Below the pieces are notes generated by a model. It did not search any database, was not told the DNA's origin, and saw only the letters and a program-made list of their open reading frames with translations. A stretch of DNA of 64,000 nt, taken from contig NZ_MRTH01000001.1 in assembly GCF_001956045.1 (NCBI RefSeq), forward strand, positions 62,001-126,000, read 5' to 3'. The DNA comes from Paenibacillus sp. FSL H7-0331. Its GTDB lineage: Bacteria; Bacillota; Bacilli; Paenibacillales; NBRC-103111. The stretch's first letter is position 1. The number at the start of each line of letters is the position of its first letter. Positions 28,786 to 37,830 of this stretch are shown one piece after another. The position numbers and the translations under genes were made by a program.

Positions 28786-28880
28786 TTTAAATCGTACATG
28801 TCATTTCCTGCTAAACCTGTGTTTTTTCAAGTTCAAACTTTTTTCATGTCAGTTAATCCTACATAATAAAAATAAATGAA

Positions 28881-28909
28881 TTGACATCGAAATCAGAGTA
28901 TCACAGAAT
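28881..28909 (+). promoter_or_regulatory. Promoter of the sensor kinase/response regulator pair
   Basis: TTGACA (28881-28886) and CAGAAT (28904-28909), spaced by 17 nt, lie 30 nt before the kinase start. The -35 is perfect and the -10 imperfect. Confidence 0.6.
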
Positions 28910-28938
28910 AATAGCTACTACGTTAAAGGGGTGTTGAC

Positions 28939-30753
28939 TTGCGAACCAATTTAATTATTTTGTTTATTGTTTTTCTTTGTCTACCCTTACTTGTGTTAAG
29001 CAAGATCTGGTACGACAAAACGACGGATTCCATCGAGCACTCAGCCAAGTTATTTAATGAACAAATTGTTAGACAAATGAATGGGCAGTTGAACGCTTAT
29101 TTTTCTGATTTGGAAAGATCAACGCTTCCATTAATTGCACATCCGCTTATTAAGGAATTCATGTCGATTACCGAGAATGAGGCCTATAACCGCTTTGTCG
29201 TTACCCGCAAGATCGAGAGTGAGCTGTTTCAACAAGTAGTTTTTGGACGACCAGAAATCTTTTCCTTCACTCTTTATTCAGAAAATGGACTTCACGTCTC
29301 CAACCAAGGAGCCTATTTAAGTGATGATAATTATGAAACCTATATGCAGTTATCCAATCGAGCCAACTTCAATGTGATGGGCATTCGCTGGATCAACAAT
29401 ACACCACTGTTGACCATAACCCGCAAGTTTACAGATACGACTCATTACCAGACCTCAGGATTATTGGTTATCAATCTCCGATTGAACGAGATTTGGAATA
29501 TTGTGAATCAGGTTCAGCTGGGAAATACCGGGTCGATTTGGATAGCCGACTCCAACAACCGAATTATTTATGACCGTGATCTGGACAAGCTTGGTTCCCA
29601 AATACCGGATTGGTTTACAACCCAAGCTTATGGACTGCAAGAAAATGATACGTTTATTCATAAAGAAAACAAAACAGATACGATGGTAATTTTTAACAAA
29701 TCGACTTACACCGATTGGTCTATCGTCTCGGAAGTGCCTATCCAGGAGCTGAATGCGGATTTAATTGAGCTCAGAAATGTGACGATATGGGCTGCACTCA
29801 TGCTGACTCTCGTCGCAAGCTTTATCATTGGCGGCTACTCTTTGTACATAACAGGCTCCTTAAGCAAGCTGGAGAAATTGATGCGTCAAGTTCAGGATGG
29901 GAATTTAGCTATTAATGCCCCACTACGTCGCGGCAAGGAACTGAAAAGCCTGTACAGCGGGTTCAACCAGATGGTTTGGGAATTGCGCCGACTTATTGAG
30001 GAAGTTCATACCTCACAGCTTCGAGAAAAAGAACTGCTGCTGAAACAAAAAGAATCCATGCTTCGTGCTCTCCAATCACAAATTAACCCGCATTTTCTAT
30101 ACAACACCCTTGAGATGATCAACTCCTACGCCATTCTCGAAGGCTTTAAGCCCATTAGCAGGATGGCTACCGCCTTAGCCGATATGTTTCGTTTCTGTAT
30201 GAAGGATTCTATGTATGTCATACCTTTGCAGGATGAGATGGACCATGTTCGTACCTATTTGGACATCCAGAAAGAACGTTTTTCCGATTTGCAGGTAGAT
30301 ATCCATTTAGAGCAGGAAGAAGGCTATCATCGCGTTTTCACAGCCCGTCTGACGCTCCAGCCTTTAATTGAAAATTGCTTTATTCATGGATATGAGGAAC
30401 ATTTATTGAGGCCTTCTTATATCGGAGTTTTTGGACAACGTGTCCATGACAAATACATCATTCGAATCGTTGATCATGGGAAAGGCATGCCTCCGCATAT
30501 CTTGAGGGCTTACAATTCCGCATTTAAAGCCGTAGATATTGACAGCATCTCTCAAAGAAATCAGCTTTCTGACGAAGAAAAACAACATGTGGGACTGATG
30601 AATGTTCATGCGAGGATACGGCTGTTATTCGGTGTTCATTTCGGCCTTTATATCACACAATCGGACGATAGTGGGACCATAATCACACTGACTTTCCCCC
30701 TGAACATCTCAGCAGCTGTGTATTCGAAGGAGGATCCGTTATGTACAGCGTAA
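28939..30753 (+). CDS. Sensor histidine kinase, YesM-type
   Basis: Membrane kinase of 604 residues. TM1 is at about residues 5-21, an extracellular Cache-like sensor at 30-275, TM2 at 282-304, HAMP at 300-355, and the His_kinase domain has LQSQINPHFLYNTLEMI with phospho-accepting His385. A HATPase domain follows (LQPLIENCFIHGY, VDHGKGMPP). It starts at TTG, with AAAGGGG upstream. YesM-type kinases, paired with AraC-type response regulators, sense sugars or their uptake state and activate neighbouring transporter genes; the divergent ABC operon is the probable target. It overlaps the regulator gene by 13 nt. Confidence 0.93.
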   Translation: MRTNLIILFIVFLCLPLLVLSKIWYDKTTDSIEHSAKLFNEQIVRQMNGQLNAYFSDLERSTLPLIAHPLIKEFMSITENEAYNRFVVTRKIESELFQQVVFGRPEIFSFTLYSENGLHVSNQGAYLSDDNYETYMQLSNRANFNVMGIRWINNTPLLTITRKFTDTTHYQTSGLLVINLRLNEIWNIVNQVQLGNTGSIWIADSNNRIIYDRDLDKLGSQIPDWFTTQAYGLQENDTFIHKENKTDTMVIFNKSTYTDWSIVSEVPIQELNADLIELRNVTIWAALMLTLVASFIIGGYSLYITGSLSKLEKLMRQVQDGNLAINAPLRRGKELKSLYSGFNQMVWELRRLIEEVHTSQLREKELLLKQKESMLRALQSQINPHFLYNTLEMINSYAILEGFKPISRMATALADMFRFCMKDSMYVIPLQDEMDHVRTYLDIQKERFSDLQVDIHLEQEEGYHRVFTARLTLQPLIENCFIHGYEEHLLRPSYIGVFGQRVHDKYIIRIVDHGKGMPPHILRAYNSAFKAVDIDSISQRNQLSDEEKQHVGLMNVHARIRLLFGVHFGLYITQSDDSGTIITLTFPLNISAAVYSKEDPLCTA

Positions 30754-31796
30754 TGATTGTAGATGATGAGCAATTGATTCGTAGAAGCTTGTACAAAATG
30801 ATATCTGAGAGTCCTATCGGCTTTACTGTGGTTGGTGAAGCAGAAGACGGACTGGCAGCTTTTGAGCAAGCATGCTCCTTAACCCCCGATCTCATTTTGA
30901 CGGACATTAAGATGCCAGTTATGGGAGGTATGGACTTTATCAGGAACTCCCGAACAGCCAATCTGGATTGCCAGTTTATTGTTCTATCAGGCTATGGAGA
31001 ATTTGAGTTAGCTCAGGAAGCTTTACGTTACGGTGTGGCCGATTATTTATTAAAACCGATACGACCCGAACAATTGGAATTTACTCTAGTTAAGATGAAA
31101 ACAGCTCTGGACCATAAACGCAACGCCTGGATGGACTATGATCTATGGCTCGTATACTATCCGAATGCAGCGAAACGCATGGCCGATTGTATCTGGCATA
31201 TGGACGAGATCGGTATCCATCATGAACTATCACAATTTTACGCTCAATGGATCGAAGGTGCTCATAAGTACCCAAGCTGTAAAGATCGATGTGTGGAATA
31301 TGTAAGCTGGGTGTTAAAAAATCTGCAAAATTATGGTGGTGCTGAACTGAATCAACCGAATCTGTATGCACTTCGTTCAGCCAAAAATGGTGACACGATC
31401 CACAAACTCACGGAGTCCCTGCTTACGGAATGGATGAATGTGATCCGAACCAAACGAAACCACGGCGCTTATCATACGATTAAACAAGCTGCTGCGTTTA
31501 TGGAAAAGAATTATATGGATAAGGAGCTTTCCTTACAAAGTGTGGCCGATTACGTTCGATTATCGCCATCTTATGTCAGTCAAATTTTTAAAGAAGCTAT
31601 GGGAGCCTCCTTCGTACAATATTTGATTCAGATTAGAATGGAGCAATCCAAATGCCTGCTGTCCAATCCCCACTCCAAAACCTATGAGGTTGCTGAAGCG
31701 GTAGGCTACGAGGATTATCCCCATTTCACCAAAACTTTCAAAAAGTATTATGGTATCAGTCCACGCGAGTTCCGAAACAGACAAGGTTTGGAGTAA
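30741..31796 (+). CDS. Response regulator with AraC-type DNA-binding domain, YesN-type
   Basis: A 351-residue protein with an N-terminal receiver domain (MIVDDEQLIRRS; Asp55 in LILTDIKMPVMGG is the phosphorylation site; Lys in YLLKPIR) and a C-terminal double helix-turn-helix (IKQAAAFMEKNYMDKELSLQSVADYVRLSPSYVSQIFK, VAEAVGYEDYPHFTKTFKKYYGISPREFR). The linker is short compared with many 500-residue YesN proteins. The start lies inside the kinase gene with GGAGG upstream. It probably activates the ABC/dehydrogenase/GGT operon. Confidence 0.94.
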   Translation: MYSVMIVDDEQLIRRSLYKMISESPIGFTVVGEAEDGLAAFEQACSLTPDLILTDIKMPVMGGMDFIRNSRTANLDCQFIVLSGYGEFELAQEALRYGVADYLLKPIRPEQLEFTLVKMKTALDHKRNAWMDYDLWLVYYPNAAKRMADCIWHMDEIGIHHELSQFYAQWIEGAHKYPSCKDRCVEYVSWVLKNLQNYGGAELNQPNLYALRSAKNGDTIHKLTESLLTEWMNVIRTKRNHGAYHTIKQAAAFMEKNYMDKELSLQSVADYVRLSPSYVSQIFKEAMGASFVQYLIQIRMEQSKCLLSNPHSKTYEVAEAVGYEDYPHFTKTFKKYYGISPREFRNRQGLE

Positions 31797-31823
31797 TCCC
31801 GTCGTAATTTGTCAGTCTAAATA

Positions 31824-31852
31824 TTGCTTGAACATAGCTTTTATGCTATAAA
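31824..31852 (+). promoter_or_regulatory. Sigma-A-type promoter of dapH
   Basis: TTGCTT (31824-31829) and TATAAA (31847-31852) with 17 nt spacing, 69 nt before the dapH start. No lysine riboswitch is recognisable between promoter and gene. Confidence 0.6.
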
Positions 31853-31920
31853 GATTAAGAGAGATTTTACCCGTGTCATGAATGATTACACGGTACACGA
31901 TATAGGGAGTTGGAATGTGA

Positions 31921-32631
31921 ATGACTGAGATGAACACTTTAGAGATTATTCAATTTATTAAAAACAGCGTAAAGAAAACACCGGTTAAGGTATATGTAAA
32001 AGGTGATTTGGAATCCATCGATTTTGGTTCCGAGATTCAATCCTTTATATCCGGCAAAAGCGGTGTACTTTTCGGTGAGTGGACTGAAGTAAAACGTGTG
32101 TTAGACGAAAACCAAAGCCGTATTGAAGATTATGTGGTTGAGAATGACCGTCGTAATTCGGCAATCCCAATGCTTGACCTTAAAGGCATTAACGCACGTA
32201 TTGAGCCAGGCGCAGTCATTCGTGATAAAGTATCTATCGGCGACAATGCAATTATCATGATGGGGGCTTCCATTAATATCGGTGCATCTATCGGTGCAGG
32301 TACCATGATTGATATGAATGTAGTCGTTGGGGGCCGCGCGGTTATTGGAGCTATGTGTCATATTGGTGCAGGTTCGGTCGTTGCTGGTGTTATTGAGCCT
32401 CCTTCCGCTCAACCCGTAGTCATTGAAGACGACGTGTTGATTGGTGCCAATGCCGTTATCCTAGAAGGTGTTCGTATTGGTAAAGGTTCGGTCGTTGCTG
32501 CAGGTGCTATCGTTACTCAGGACGTTGCCGAGTATACGGTTGTGGCTGGGGCACCAGCTCGAGTTATCAAAATGGTGGATGCCAAAACAAAATCCAAAAC
32601 CGAAATTTTGCAAGACCTCCGCACCCTTTAA
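31921..32631 (+). CDS. dapH: Tetrahydrodipicolinate N-acetyltransferase DapH
   Basis: Acetyl-CoA-dependent enzyme of the acetylase branch of lysine/diaminopimelate synthesis. The 236-residue protein is very similar to Bacillus DapH (YkuQ): [41 protein letters not shown], then a left-handed beta-helix of hexapeptide repeats (about 90-205) with [29 protein letters not shown] lies 11 nt before the ATG. dapL follows after a hairpin, and patA is convergent: all three acetylase-branch enzymes sit here. Confidence 0.96.
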   Translation: MTEMNTLEIIQFIKNSVKKTPVKVYVKGDLESIDFGSEIQSFISGKSGVLFGEWTEVKRVLDENQSRIEDYVVENDRRNSAIPMLDLKGINARIEPGAVIRDKVSIGDNAIIMMGASINIGASIGAGTMIDMNVVVGGRAVIGAMCHIGAGSVVAGVIEPPSAQPVVIEDDVLIGANAVILEGVRIGKGSVVAAGAIVTQDVAEYTVVAGAPARVIKMVDAKTKSKTEILQDLRTL

Positions 32632-32646
32632 GGTGCTTGGCTTAAC

Positions 32647-32674
32647 GCTCGGCGTATATCGCCGGGCTTTTTTT
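32647..32674 (+). terminator. Intercistronic hairpin-T-run between dapH and dapL
   Basis: GCTCGGCG (32647-32654) pairs with CGCCGGGC (32660-32667) around TATAT and is followed by seven T residues. It has the form of an intrinsic terminator, yet dapL starts only 36 nt later, so it may attenuate rather than end transcription. Confidence 0.75.
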
Positions 32675-32709
32675 ACACTTCATTACCTGTTAGGAGGACT
32701 GACCACTCA

Positions 32710-33867
32710 ATGACACATTCGACTTCGAGCATTAGCGCGGCACCAAGTCCATTTGTAGAAATCCGCAGACAATTGCATCAAATTCCAGAGCCAGGCTTTG
32801 CCGAGTTTAAAACTCAGCAGTTTCTGCTGAATTATCTTCATTCTCTTCCACAGGAGCGACTCGAAATCCGGACCTGGCGGACAGGTATAATCGTGAATGT
32901 AAAAGGAACCTCCCCCAAACGTCGCTTTGGCTACAGAGCTGATATGGATGGTCTGCCTATCTTGGAAGATACCAGCTATGAATTTCGGTCCAGCCATCCT
33001 GGTTATATGCATGCTTGCGGACATGATGTTCATATGTCGATCGGGCTAGGTATTTTGACCCGGATTGTACAGAATCCGATCAGGGACGATATCACGTTTA
33101 TTTTTCAACCAGCGGAAGAAGGTCCTGGCGGAGCACAGCCTATGCTTGAATGTGTGGAACTGCAGGATTGGATGCCTGACCAAATCGTAGCCCTCCATAT
33201 TGCCCCCGAATATCCGGTTGGCACGATCGCTACAAAGCCGGGTATTTTATTTGCCAATACATCCGAACTGTTCATAGACCTTACTGGTAAAGGTGGACAT
33301 GCTGCTTACCCTCACCTTGCCAATGATATGGTGATTACAGCCTGCCAGTTGGTTTCACAGCTGCAAACTATTATTTCACGCAATGTGAATCCACTCGATT
33401 CTGCTGTTATTACGATTGGTAAAATTGAAGGCGGTACGAAGCAAAATATTATCGCCGAGAAGTCACGTCTGGAAGGAACCATTCGTACCTTATCCGCTGC
33501 AACGATGCTGCTAATCAAATCGCGTATTGAAGCGCTGGCCGACGGTATGGAAACCGCCTATGACTGCAAGGTTGATATAGATTACGGAGCTAATTATTTG
33601 CAGGTATTCAACCATGCAGAAACTACCCAAGCATTTATGGACTGGGTTCGCGAAACAGATACTATGAAGGTAATCGAATGCACAGAGGCTATGACCGGTG
33701 AGGATTTCGGTTATTTTCTGGAGAAAATTCCTGGCTTTATGTTTTGGCTCGGGGTGGATACGCCTTACGGTCTGCATCATTCCAAAATCGAACCCAATGA
33801 GCACGCCATCGATCTCGCGATTGAGCTAATTGGCAGCTACTTCAGGTGGTTATCGGAGCAAGATTAA
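32710..33867 (+). CDS. dapL: N-acetyldiaminopimelate deacetylase DapL
   Basis: M20D-family metallo-aminoacylase of 385 residues that releases acetate from N-acetyl-LL-diaminopimelate. Metal motifs are [21 protein letters not shown] and [15 protein letters not shown]; the dimerisation domain contains [22 protein letters not shown] lies 12 nt before the ATG. The assignment as DapL rather than another M20 amidohydrolase rests on the dapH neighbour, the same pair as Bacillus ykuQR. Confidence 0.92.
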   Translation: MTHSTSSISAAPSPFVEIRRQLHQIPEPGFAEFKTQQFLLNYLHSLPQERLEIRTWRTGIIVNVKGTSPKRRFGYRADMDGLPILEDTSYEFRSSHPGYMHACGHDVHMSIGLGILTRIVQNPIRDDITFIFQPAEEGPGGAQPMLECVELQDWMPDQIVALHIAPEYPVGTIATKPGILFANTSELFIDLTGKGGHAAYPHLANDMVITACQLVSQLQTIISRNVNPLDSAVITIGKIEGGTKQNIIAEKSRLEGTIRTLSAATMLLIKSRIEALADGMETAYDCKVDIDYGANYLQVFNHAETTQAFMDWVRETDTMKVIECTEAMTGEDFGYFLEKIPGFMFWLGVDTPYGLHHSKIEPNEHAIDLAIELIGSYFRWLSEQD

Positions 33868-33875
33868 ATAAGAAA

Positions 33876-33924
33876 CAACAATAAAGCTCCTTACACCTTA
33901 ACCGGTACAAGGAGCTTTATTGTT
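33876..33924. terminator. Bidirectional terminator between dapL and patA
   Basis: AACAATAAAGCTCCTT pairs with AAGGAGCTTTATTGTT, a perfect 16 bp stem with A/T-rich ends, between the convergent genes; the distal arm reaches into the 3' end of patA. Confidence 0.9.
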
Positions 33925-35078
33925 TACAATTTGCGAACAAAATCTTCCATGCGATCTAGCGCTTGTTCCAAAACTCGCCTACTATAAGCATAGGATATCC
34001 GGATGTAGCCTTCTCCATAGATGGAAAATGCATCACCTGGCACAACAGCAACCTTATGCTCATTCAACAACCTCATTGTAAAATCCATCGAGGATAGCTT
34101 AAACCTTTCTATTGATGGAAATAAATAAAAAGCTCCCTCCGGCTTTTCCAGTTCGAATCCCATCTGCAGTAAGCGATTGTACACATAGTCTCTACGCTGC
34201 ATATAAGCTTCCTTCATAGGCAATGCATCATCCACACCGTTCGTCAGCGCCTCCAGCGCCGCATATTGGCTGATCGAGCTTGCACATGTCACATTGTACT
34301 GGTGCACTTTAACCATATGCTTAGCCACATACTCCGGTGCAAAAACGAATCCGATCCGCCATCCGGTCATCGAGTGCGATTTGGACAATCCATTAATGAC
34401 AATCGTTTTCTCACGCATGGAAGGAATCGTTGCGATAGAGACATGGGGCTGATCGTAAATCAGCTCGCTATAAATTTCATCGGAAATGACAAATATCGAT
34501 TTTTGCTCCAACAGACTTGCGATATCTGCGAGCTCCTGACCACTCACAACCCGTCCCGTTGGATTGGATGGATAACATAAAATGATGCAACGGGTTTTGT
34601 CTGTAATGTGAGGCTCTATCAGCTCGGCTGTCAGTTTAAAGCCATTACTTCGCGTATCGACATAAATCGGTACGCCTCCGCACAATCGAATCAAGGGCTC
34701 ATAACCTGGATATATCGGCCCAGGAATCAATACTTCACTGCCTGGCTCCAGGATCGTCCTTAACGTAATATCCAGTGCCTGACTTGCCCCTGTCGTGACG
34801 ATAACTTCTGATTCCGGTGCATAGTGCATCTCATATTTATTCCGTACAAAAGCAGCAGCTGCCTGGCGAAGCTCCAGAAGCCCTGGGTTTGCCGTGTAAG
34901 TCGTTTTATGTGCATCGATTGCCAGTTTGGCGGCCTGCAATATATGATCAGGTGTCGGAAAATCCGGCTGACCGATGGTTAAAGAAAGTGCATCCGGAAA
35001 CTGACTAACCAGATTAGCGATTTTTCGGATTCCCGATATTTGAATATCCTTCACACCGGGATTGATCAAATGTTCCAT
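33924..35078 (-). CDS. patA: N-acetyl-LL-diaminopimelate aminotransferase PatA
   Basis: PLP-dependent aminotransferase of 384 residues, highly similar to Bacillus PatA: ISGIRKIANLVSQF, LTIGQPDFPTPDHI, VTTGASQALDITLRTIL, PGPIYPGYEPLIRLCG and INGLSKSHSMTGWRIGF, the last with the Schiff-base lysine. It supplies the middle step between DapH and DapL. It is the last gene of the leftward lspA-pseudouridine synthase-patA group, its start being 17 nt after the synthase stop. Confidence 0.93.
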   Translation of the reverse strand: MEHLINPGVKDIQISGIRKIANLVSQFPDALSLTIGQPDFPTPDHILQAAKLAIDAHKTTYTANPGLLELRQAAAAFVRNKYEMHYAPESEVIVTTGASQALDITLRTILEPGSEVLIPGPIYPGYEPLIRLCGGVPIYVDTRSNGFKLTAELIEPHITDKTRCIILCYPSNPTGRVVSGQELADIASLLEQKSIFVISDEIYSELIYDQPHVSIATIPSMREKTIVINGLSKSHSMTGWRIGFVFAPEYVAKHMVKVHQYNVTCASSISQYAALEALTNGVDDALPMKEAYMQRRDYVYNRLLQMGFELEKPEGAFYLFPSIERFKLSSMDFTMRLLNEHKVAVVPGDAFSIYGEGYIRISYAYSRRVLEQALDRMEDFVRKL

Positions 35079-35095
35079 TGTCGGTTCCCCAATCT

Positions 35096-36043
35096 TTAGC
35101 GATTTTTCAATATGTGGATCAAATGCTGCATATCCGTAGGAATTTCCGCTTCAAACTGCAAATGCTCCCCGGTTCTCGGGTGTGTGAAGCCAAGTATGGC
35201 GGCATGCAGCGCTTGTCCATCCATCGTTGCGCCTTTGCCGCGGGAAGGTCCGTATGCCGGATCTCCTACTAGGGGATGCCCTATAAACTTCATGTGCACA
35301 CGAATTTGATGGGTTCTGCCGGTTTCAAGCCTGAGCTCCAGCAAGGTATGATCACCATAGCGTTCAAGCACAGCAAAATGCGTTACCGCCTTCTTACTGT
35401 TGCGCTCTGTTACGGTATACAATTTACGATCGAACGGGTCCCGGCCTATTGGTGCATCTACCGTACCTTGCTCATGAGTCACATTCCCGTGTACAACAGC
35501 CAAATATTTTCTGACCACCGTATGTTCCTTCAGTTGCGCGGCCAATGATTGGTGAGCTGAATCATTTTTGGCAGCCATCAGCAATCCCGAGGTATCTTTA
35601 TCAATTCGATGGACGATCCCAGGGCGCATCACCCCATTAATTCCGGATAAATCTTGACAATGGTACAGCAGTGCGTTAACCAATGTACCGCTATAATGGC
35701 CAGGAGCTGGATGAACAACAAGCCCTCTTGGTTTATTGATGACAATCATGTCCCCATCCTCATAAACCACTTCAAGCGGAATGTTCTCGGCTGTCAGATT
35801 CAATTCTTCCGGTTCAGGTGTAAGCAGCTCCAGTTGGTCGCCTGCCGACAGCTTATAATTCGCCTTAACAGGTGCACCATTGACTTTCAGATGGCCGTCC
35901 TTGATCCATTGCTGGACCAGACTGCGGGATACGTCCTCATCCGATGCTTCAGCCACGAATTTATCAACCCGTTCACCTTGATCCTGAGCCTCTGCAATCC
36001 ATTCTTTCCGATTCTCCAATTCTTCTTGTTCAGAAACAGACAT
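35096..36043 (-). CDS. RluA/RluD-family 23S rRNA pseudouridine synthase (YlyB-like)
   Basis: A 315-residue protein with an N-terminal S4 domain (about 22-80, GERVDKFVAEA...LVQQWIKDGHLKVNG) and the catalytic RluA domain with GIVHRIDKDTSGLLM (catalytic Asp) and RTHQIRVHMKFIGHPLVGDPAYG. RluD-type enzymes modify helix 69 of 23S rRNA. It occupies the same place next to lspA as Bacillus ylyB. GAGAGG lies about 11 nt before the ATG; the lspA stop is only 4 nt upstream. Confidence 0.94.
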   Translation of the reverse strand: MSVSEQEELENRKEWIAEAQDQGERVDKFVAEASDEDVSRSLVQQWIKDGHLKVNGAPVKANYKLSAGDQLELLTPEPEELNLTAENIPLEVVYEDGDMIVINKPRGLVVHPAPGHYSGTLVNALLYHCQDLSGINGVMRPGIVHRIDKDTSGLLMAAKNDSAHQSLAAQLKEHTVVRKYLAVVHGNVTHEQGTVDAPIGRDPFDRKLYTVTERNSKKAVTHFAVLERYGDHTLLELRLETGRTHQIRVHMKFIGHPLVGDPAYGPSRGKGATMDGQALHAAILGFTHPRTGEHLQFEAEIPTDMQHLIHILKNR

Positions 36044-36047
36044 AAGA

Positions 36048-36539
36048 TTACGCGCCTCTCTTTTCTTTTCTCCAGCTGATGATGGAATCGATAAAAATGA
36101 GTGCTACACCAATGCAGATCGCTGAATCCGCAATATTAAAAATCGGATACGTATAGTCAACAGGGCTGCCAAAACCATTAAATTGGAAACGAAATTTCAG
36201 AAAGTCGACCACTTCACCAAACAAAGCCCGATCAACAAAGTTCCCCAATGCTCCACCCAATAGCAGGCTTAGTGCAACGGGTAGCAGCTTTTTACCCTCT
36301 TTATAGCTTTTGCGAAGATAAATAATAATACCAGCTGCAACCACCAACGTGATCACAATAAAAAACCACCGTTGGTCCTGCATAATGCCAAAAGCAGCAC
36401 CCCGATTCCGGTGTGACGTAATTTGAAAAAATTCACCAATAACCGAAACCGCTTCATTCAATTCAAGCCGATTCACAATCAGCCATTTGGTAACCTGATC
36501 TAAGATCAGTACCACTAACGCATATAAATAATATCTCAA
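36048..36539 (-). CDS. lspA: Lipoprotein signal peptidase II LspA
   Basis: Membrane aspartyl protease that cleaves prolipoprotein signal peptides. The 163-residue protein has four transmembrane segments, the conserved RNRGAAFGI, GNFVDRALFGEVVDF (Asp112 of the dyad) and YPIFNIADSAI (Asp138). I chose the TTG at 36539, with AAGGAG 8 nt upstream; the frame is open further upstream, but that part (KSGAGSEKGA) is not typical of LspA. Confidence 0.94.
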   Translation of the reverse strand: MRYYLYALVVLILDQVTKWLIVNRLELNEAVSVIGEFFQITSHRNRGAAFGIMQDQRWFFIVITLVVAAGIIIYLRKSYKEGKKLLPVALSLLLGGALGNFVDRALFGEVVDFLKFRFQFNGFGSPVDYTYPIFNIADSAICIGVALIFIDSIISWRKEKRGA

Positions 36540-36659
36540 CGTTACAGCTCCTTTTTCGCTTCCTGCTCCTGATTTACGCCTTAGACCCATGATTTACCTA
36601 TGTAAAAAACTTCGTTTCTGCAAAAAATAGCAGCAATGCTTTCAAAGGAGGCGTACTTG

Positions 36660-37427
36660 ATGACTCATGATCCTCATCCAATTAGCTCTCAGCAATTGCA
36701 ATCGTTACGCTCAATTTTACTTGAAGAAAAACAATGGCTGGAGAAAGAGAGAGAAAGCAACAGCCATTTTGGTCTCTCCGACTCCCTTCGTGATCAGACG
36801 GGTGAGCTATCCACTAATGATAACCATCCTGCCGATTTAGGGTCAGAAATGTTTGAACGCAGTAAAGATATAGCTTTAAACGTTAACCTGGAAAGTCATT
36901 TTACCCAAGTTGCAGAAGCACTGGAACGAATCGACAAGGGTCAATATGGCATCTGCCAGAGCTGTGGCGCTCCTATCTCTTTTGAACGACTAGAGGCTGT
37001 GCCTACTACCTTATATTGCAAAAAACACGTTCCTGATGCTCCTGACATGGAATATCGTCCAGTTGAAGAAGATATTCTGGCCCCGCCATTCGGCAGAACG
37101 AGTCTGGACGAAGTGGATAAAGAAACCGAATTTGACGGCGAAGATGCCTGGCAAATCGTTGAAAGCTGGGGCAGCTCCAATTCACCAGCTATGGCAGACA
37201 ACCCCAACATTTCTAATAACTATAACGATATGGAAATTGAAGCTGACGAACAGGTTGGCTACGTGGAGGCTTTTGAAAGCTTTTTGGCAACGGATATATA
37301 TGGTCAACACGTTACTTTGATCAGAAATCGAGCTTATAACGAGTATATCCACAACAATGAAGGCGAAGGTTTGCTAGAGCTTGACCCGCAGGATGCCGAA
37401 GATGATACGTATACGGATCTTACTTAG
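36660..37427 (+). CDS. TraR/DksA-type zinc finger protein, YteA/YlyA family
   Basis: A 255-residue protein with an N-terminal coiled coil (SLRSILLEEKQWLEKERES), the segment HPADLGSEMFERSKD, and a zinc finger C99-QS-C102 ... C120-KK-H123: the last ligand is His instead of Cys. The C-terminal 120 residues are acidic. Bacillus ylyA, a DksA-like protein associated with sporulation, also lies between ileS and lspA; here the gene is on the opposite strand. AAAGGAGG lies 8 nt before the ATG. The stop codon directly abuts the stop of the convergent DUF5665 gene. Confidence 0.88.
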   Translation: MTHDPHPISSQQLQSLRSILLEEKQWLEKERESNSHFGLSDSLRDQTGELSTNDNHPADLGSEMFERSKDIALNVNLESHFTQVAEALERIDKGQYGICQSCGAPISFERLEAVPTTLYCKKHVPDAPDMEYRPVEEDILAPPFGRTSLDEVDKETEFDGEDAWQIVESWGSSNSPAMADNPNISNNYNDMEIEADEQVGYVEAFESFLATDIYGQHVTLIRNRAYNEYIHNNEGEGLLELDPQDAEDDTYTDLT

Positions 37428-37823
37428 CTAATAGGTTCTTCCCTCCAATTGATATTGGACATGCTTGATGATATCAGCTATATAGTCTCCGATTATAGGT
37501 AAATTCAAGGCCCCCAACAATTGAAGAACATACAGAATCGTCGTAGCAAACACAGTAAAGCCAATCGCGATCCCGACACCTCTTGCTAAACCAGCCAGTA
37601 AATTCGAGAAAATGAGCTTACGCGGACTGTTGAGCAGATCCACATAATCGGCAATTTGGGTTCGTTCCATCTGATTTGCAATCTTGGTCACTTGCTGGTG
37701 GATACTTTCCATCAGCTTCCGATCCGGCAATGTTTGATGTCCGCTCAAACCCATTCCTCCAGACTTTCTTATGAGACTCATCCCGTTGGCAGAGTTGTTT
37801 TCCTGCTGCCGGGATGAGTCCAT
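37428..37823 (-). CDS. DUF5665 domain-containing membrane protein
   Basis: A 131-residue protein: polar N-terminus of about 45 residues, an amphipathic stretch (TKIANQMERTQIADYVDLLNSP), a hydrophobic hairpin (LIFSNLLAGLARGVGIAIGFTVFATTILYVLQLLGAL) and a short tail. The pattern matches DUF5665, a family of small membrane proteins of unknown function frequent in spore formers. It begins 7 nt after ileS, with AGAGG inside the end of ileS, and is probably in the ileS transcript. An internal start (Met15 or Met24) is possible. Confidence 0.78.
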   Translation of the reverse strand: MDSSRQQENNSANGMSLIRKSGGMGLSGHQTLPDRKLMESIHQQVTKIANQMERTQIADYVDLLNSPRKLIFSNLLAGLARGVGIAIGFTVFATTILYVLQLLGALNLPIIGDYIADIIKHVQYQLEGRTY

Positions 37824-37830
37824 TTTCTAA

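Noticed and set aside
31853..31920. Lysine riboswitch in front of dapH
   Set aside because: The leader is only about 60 nt, far too short for the L-box.
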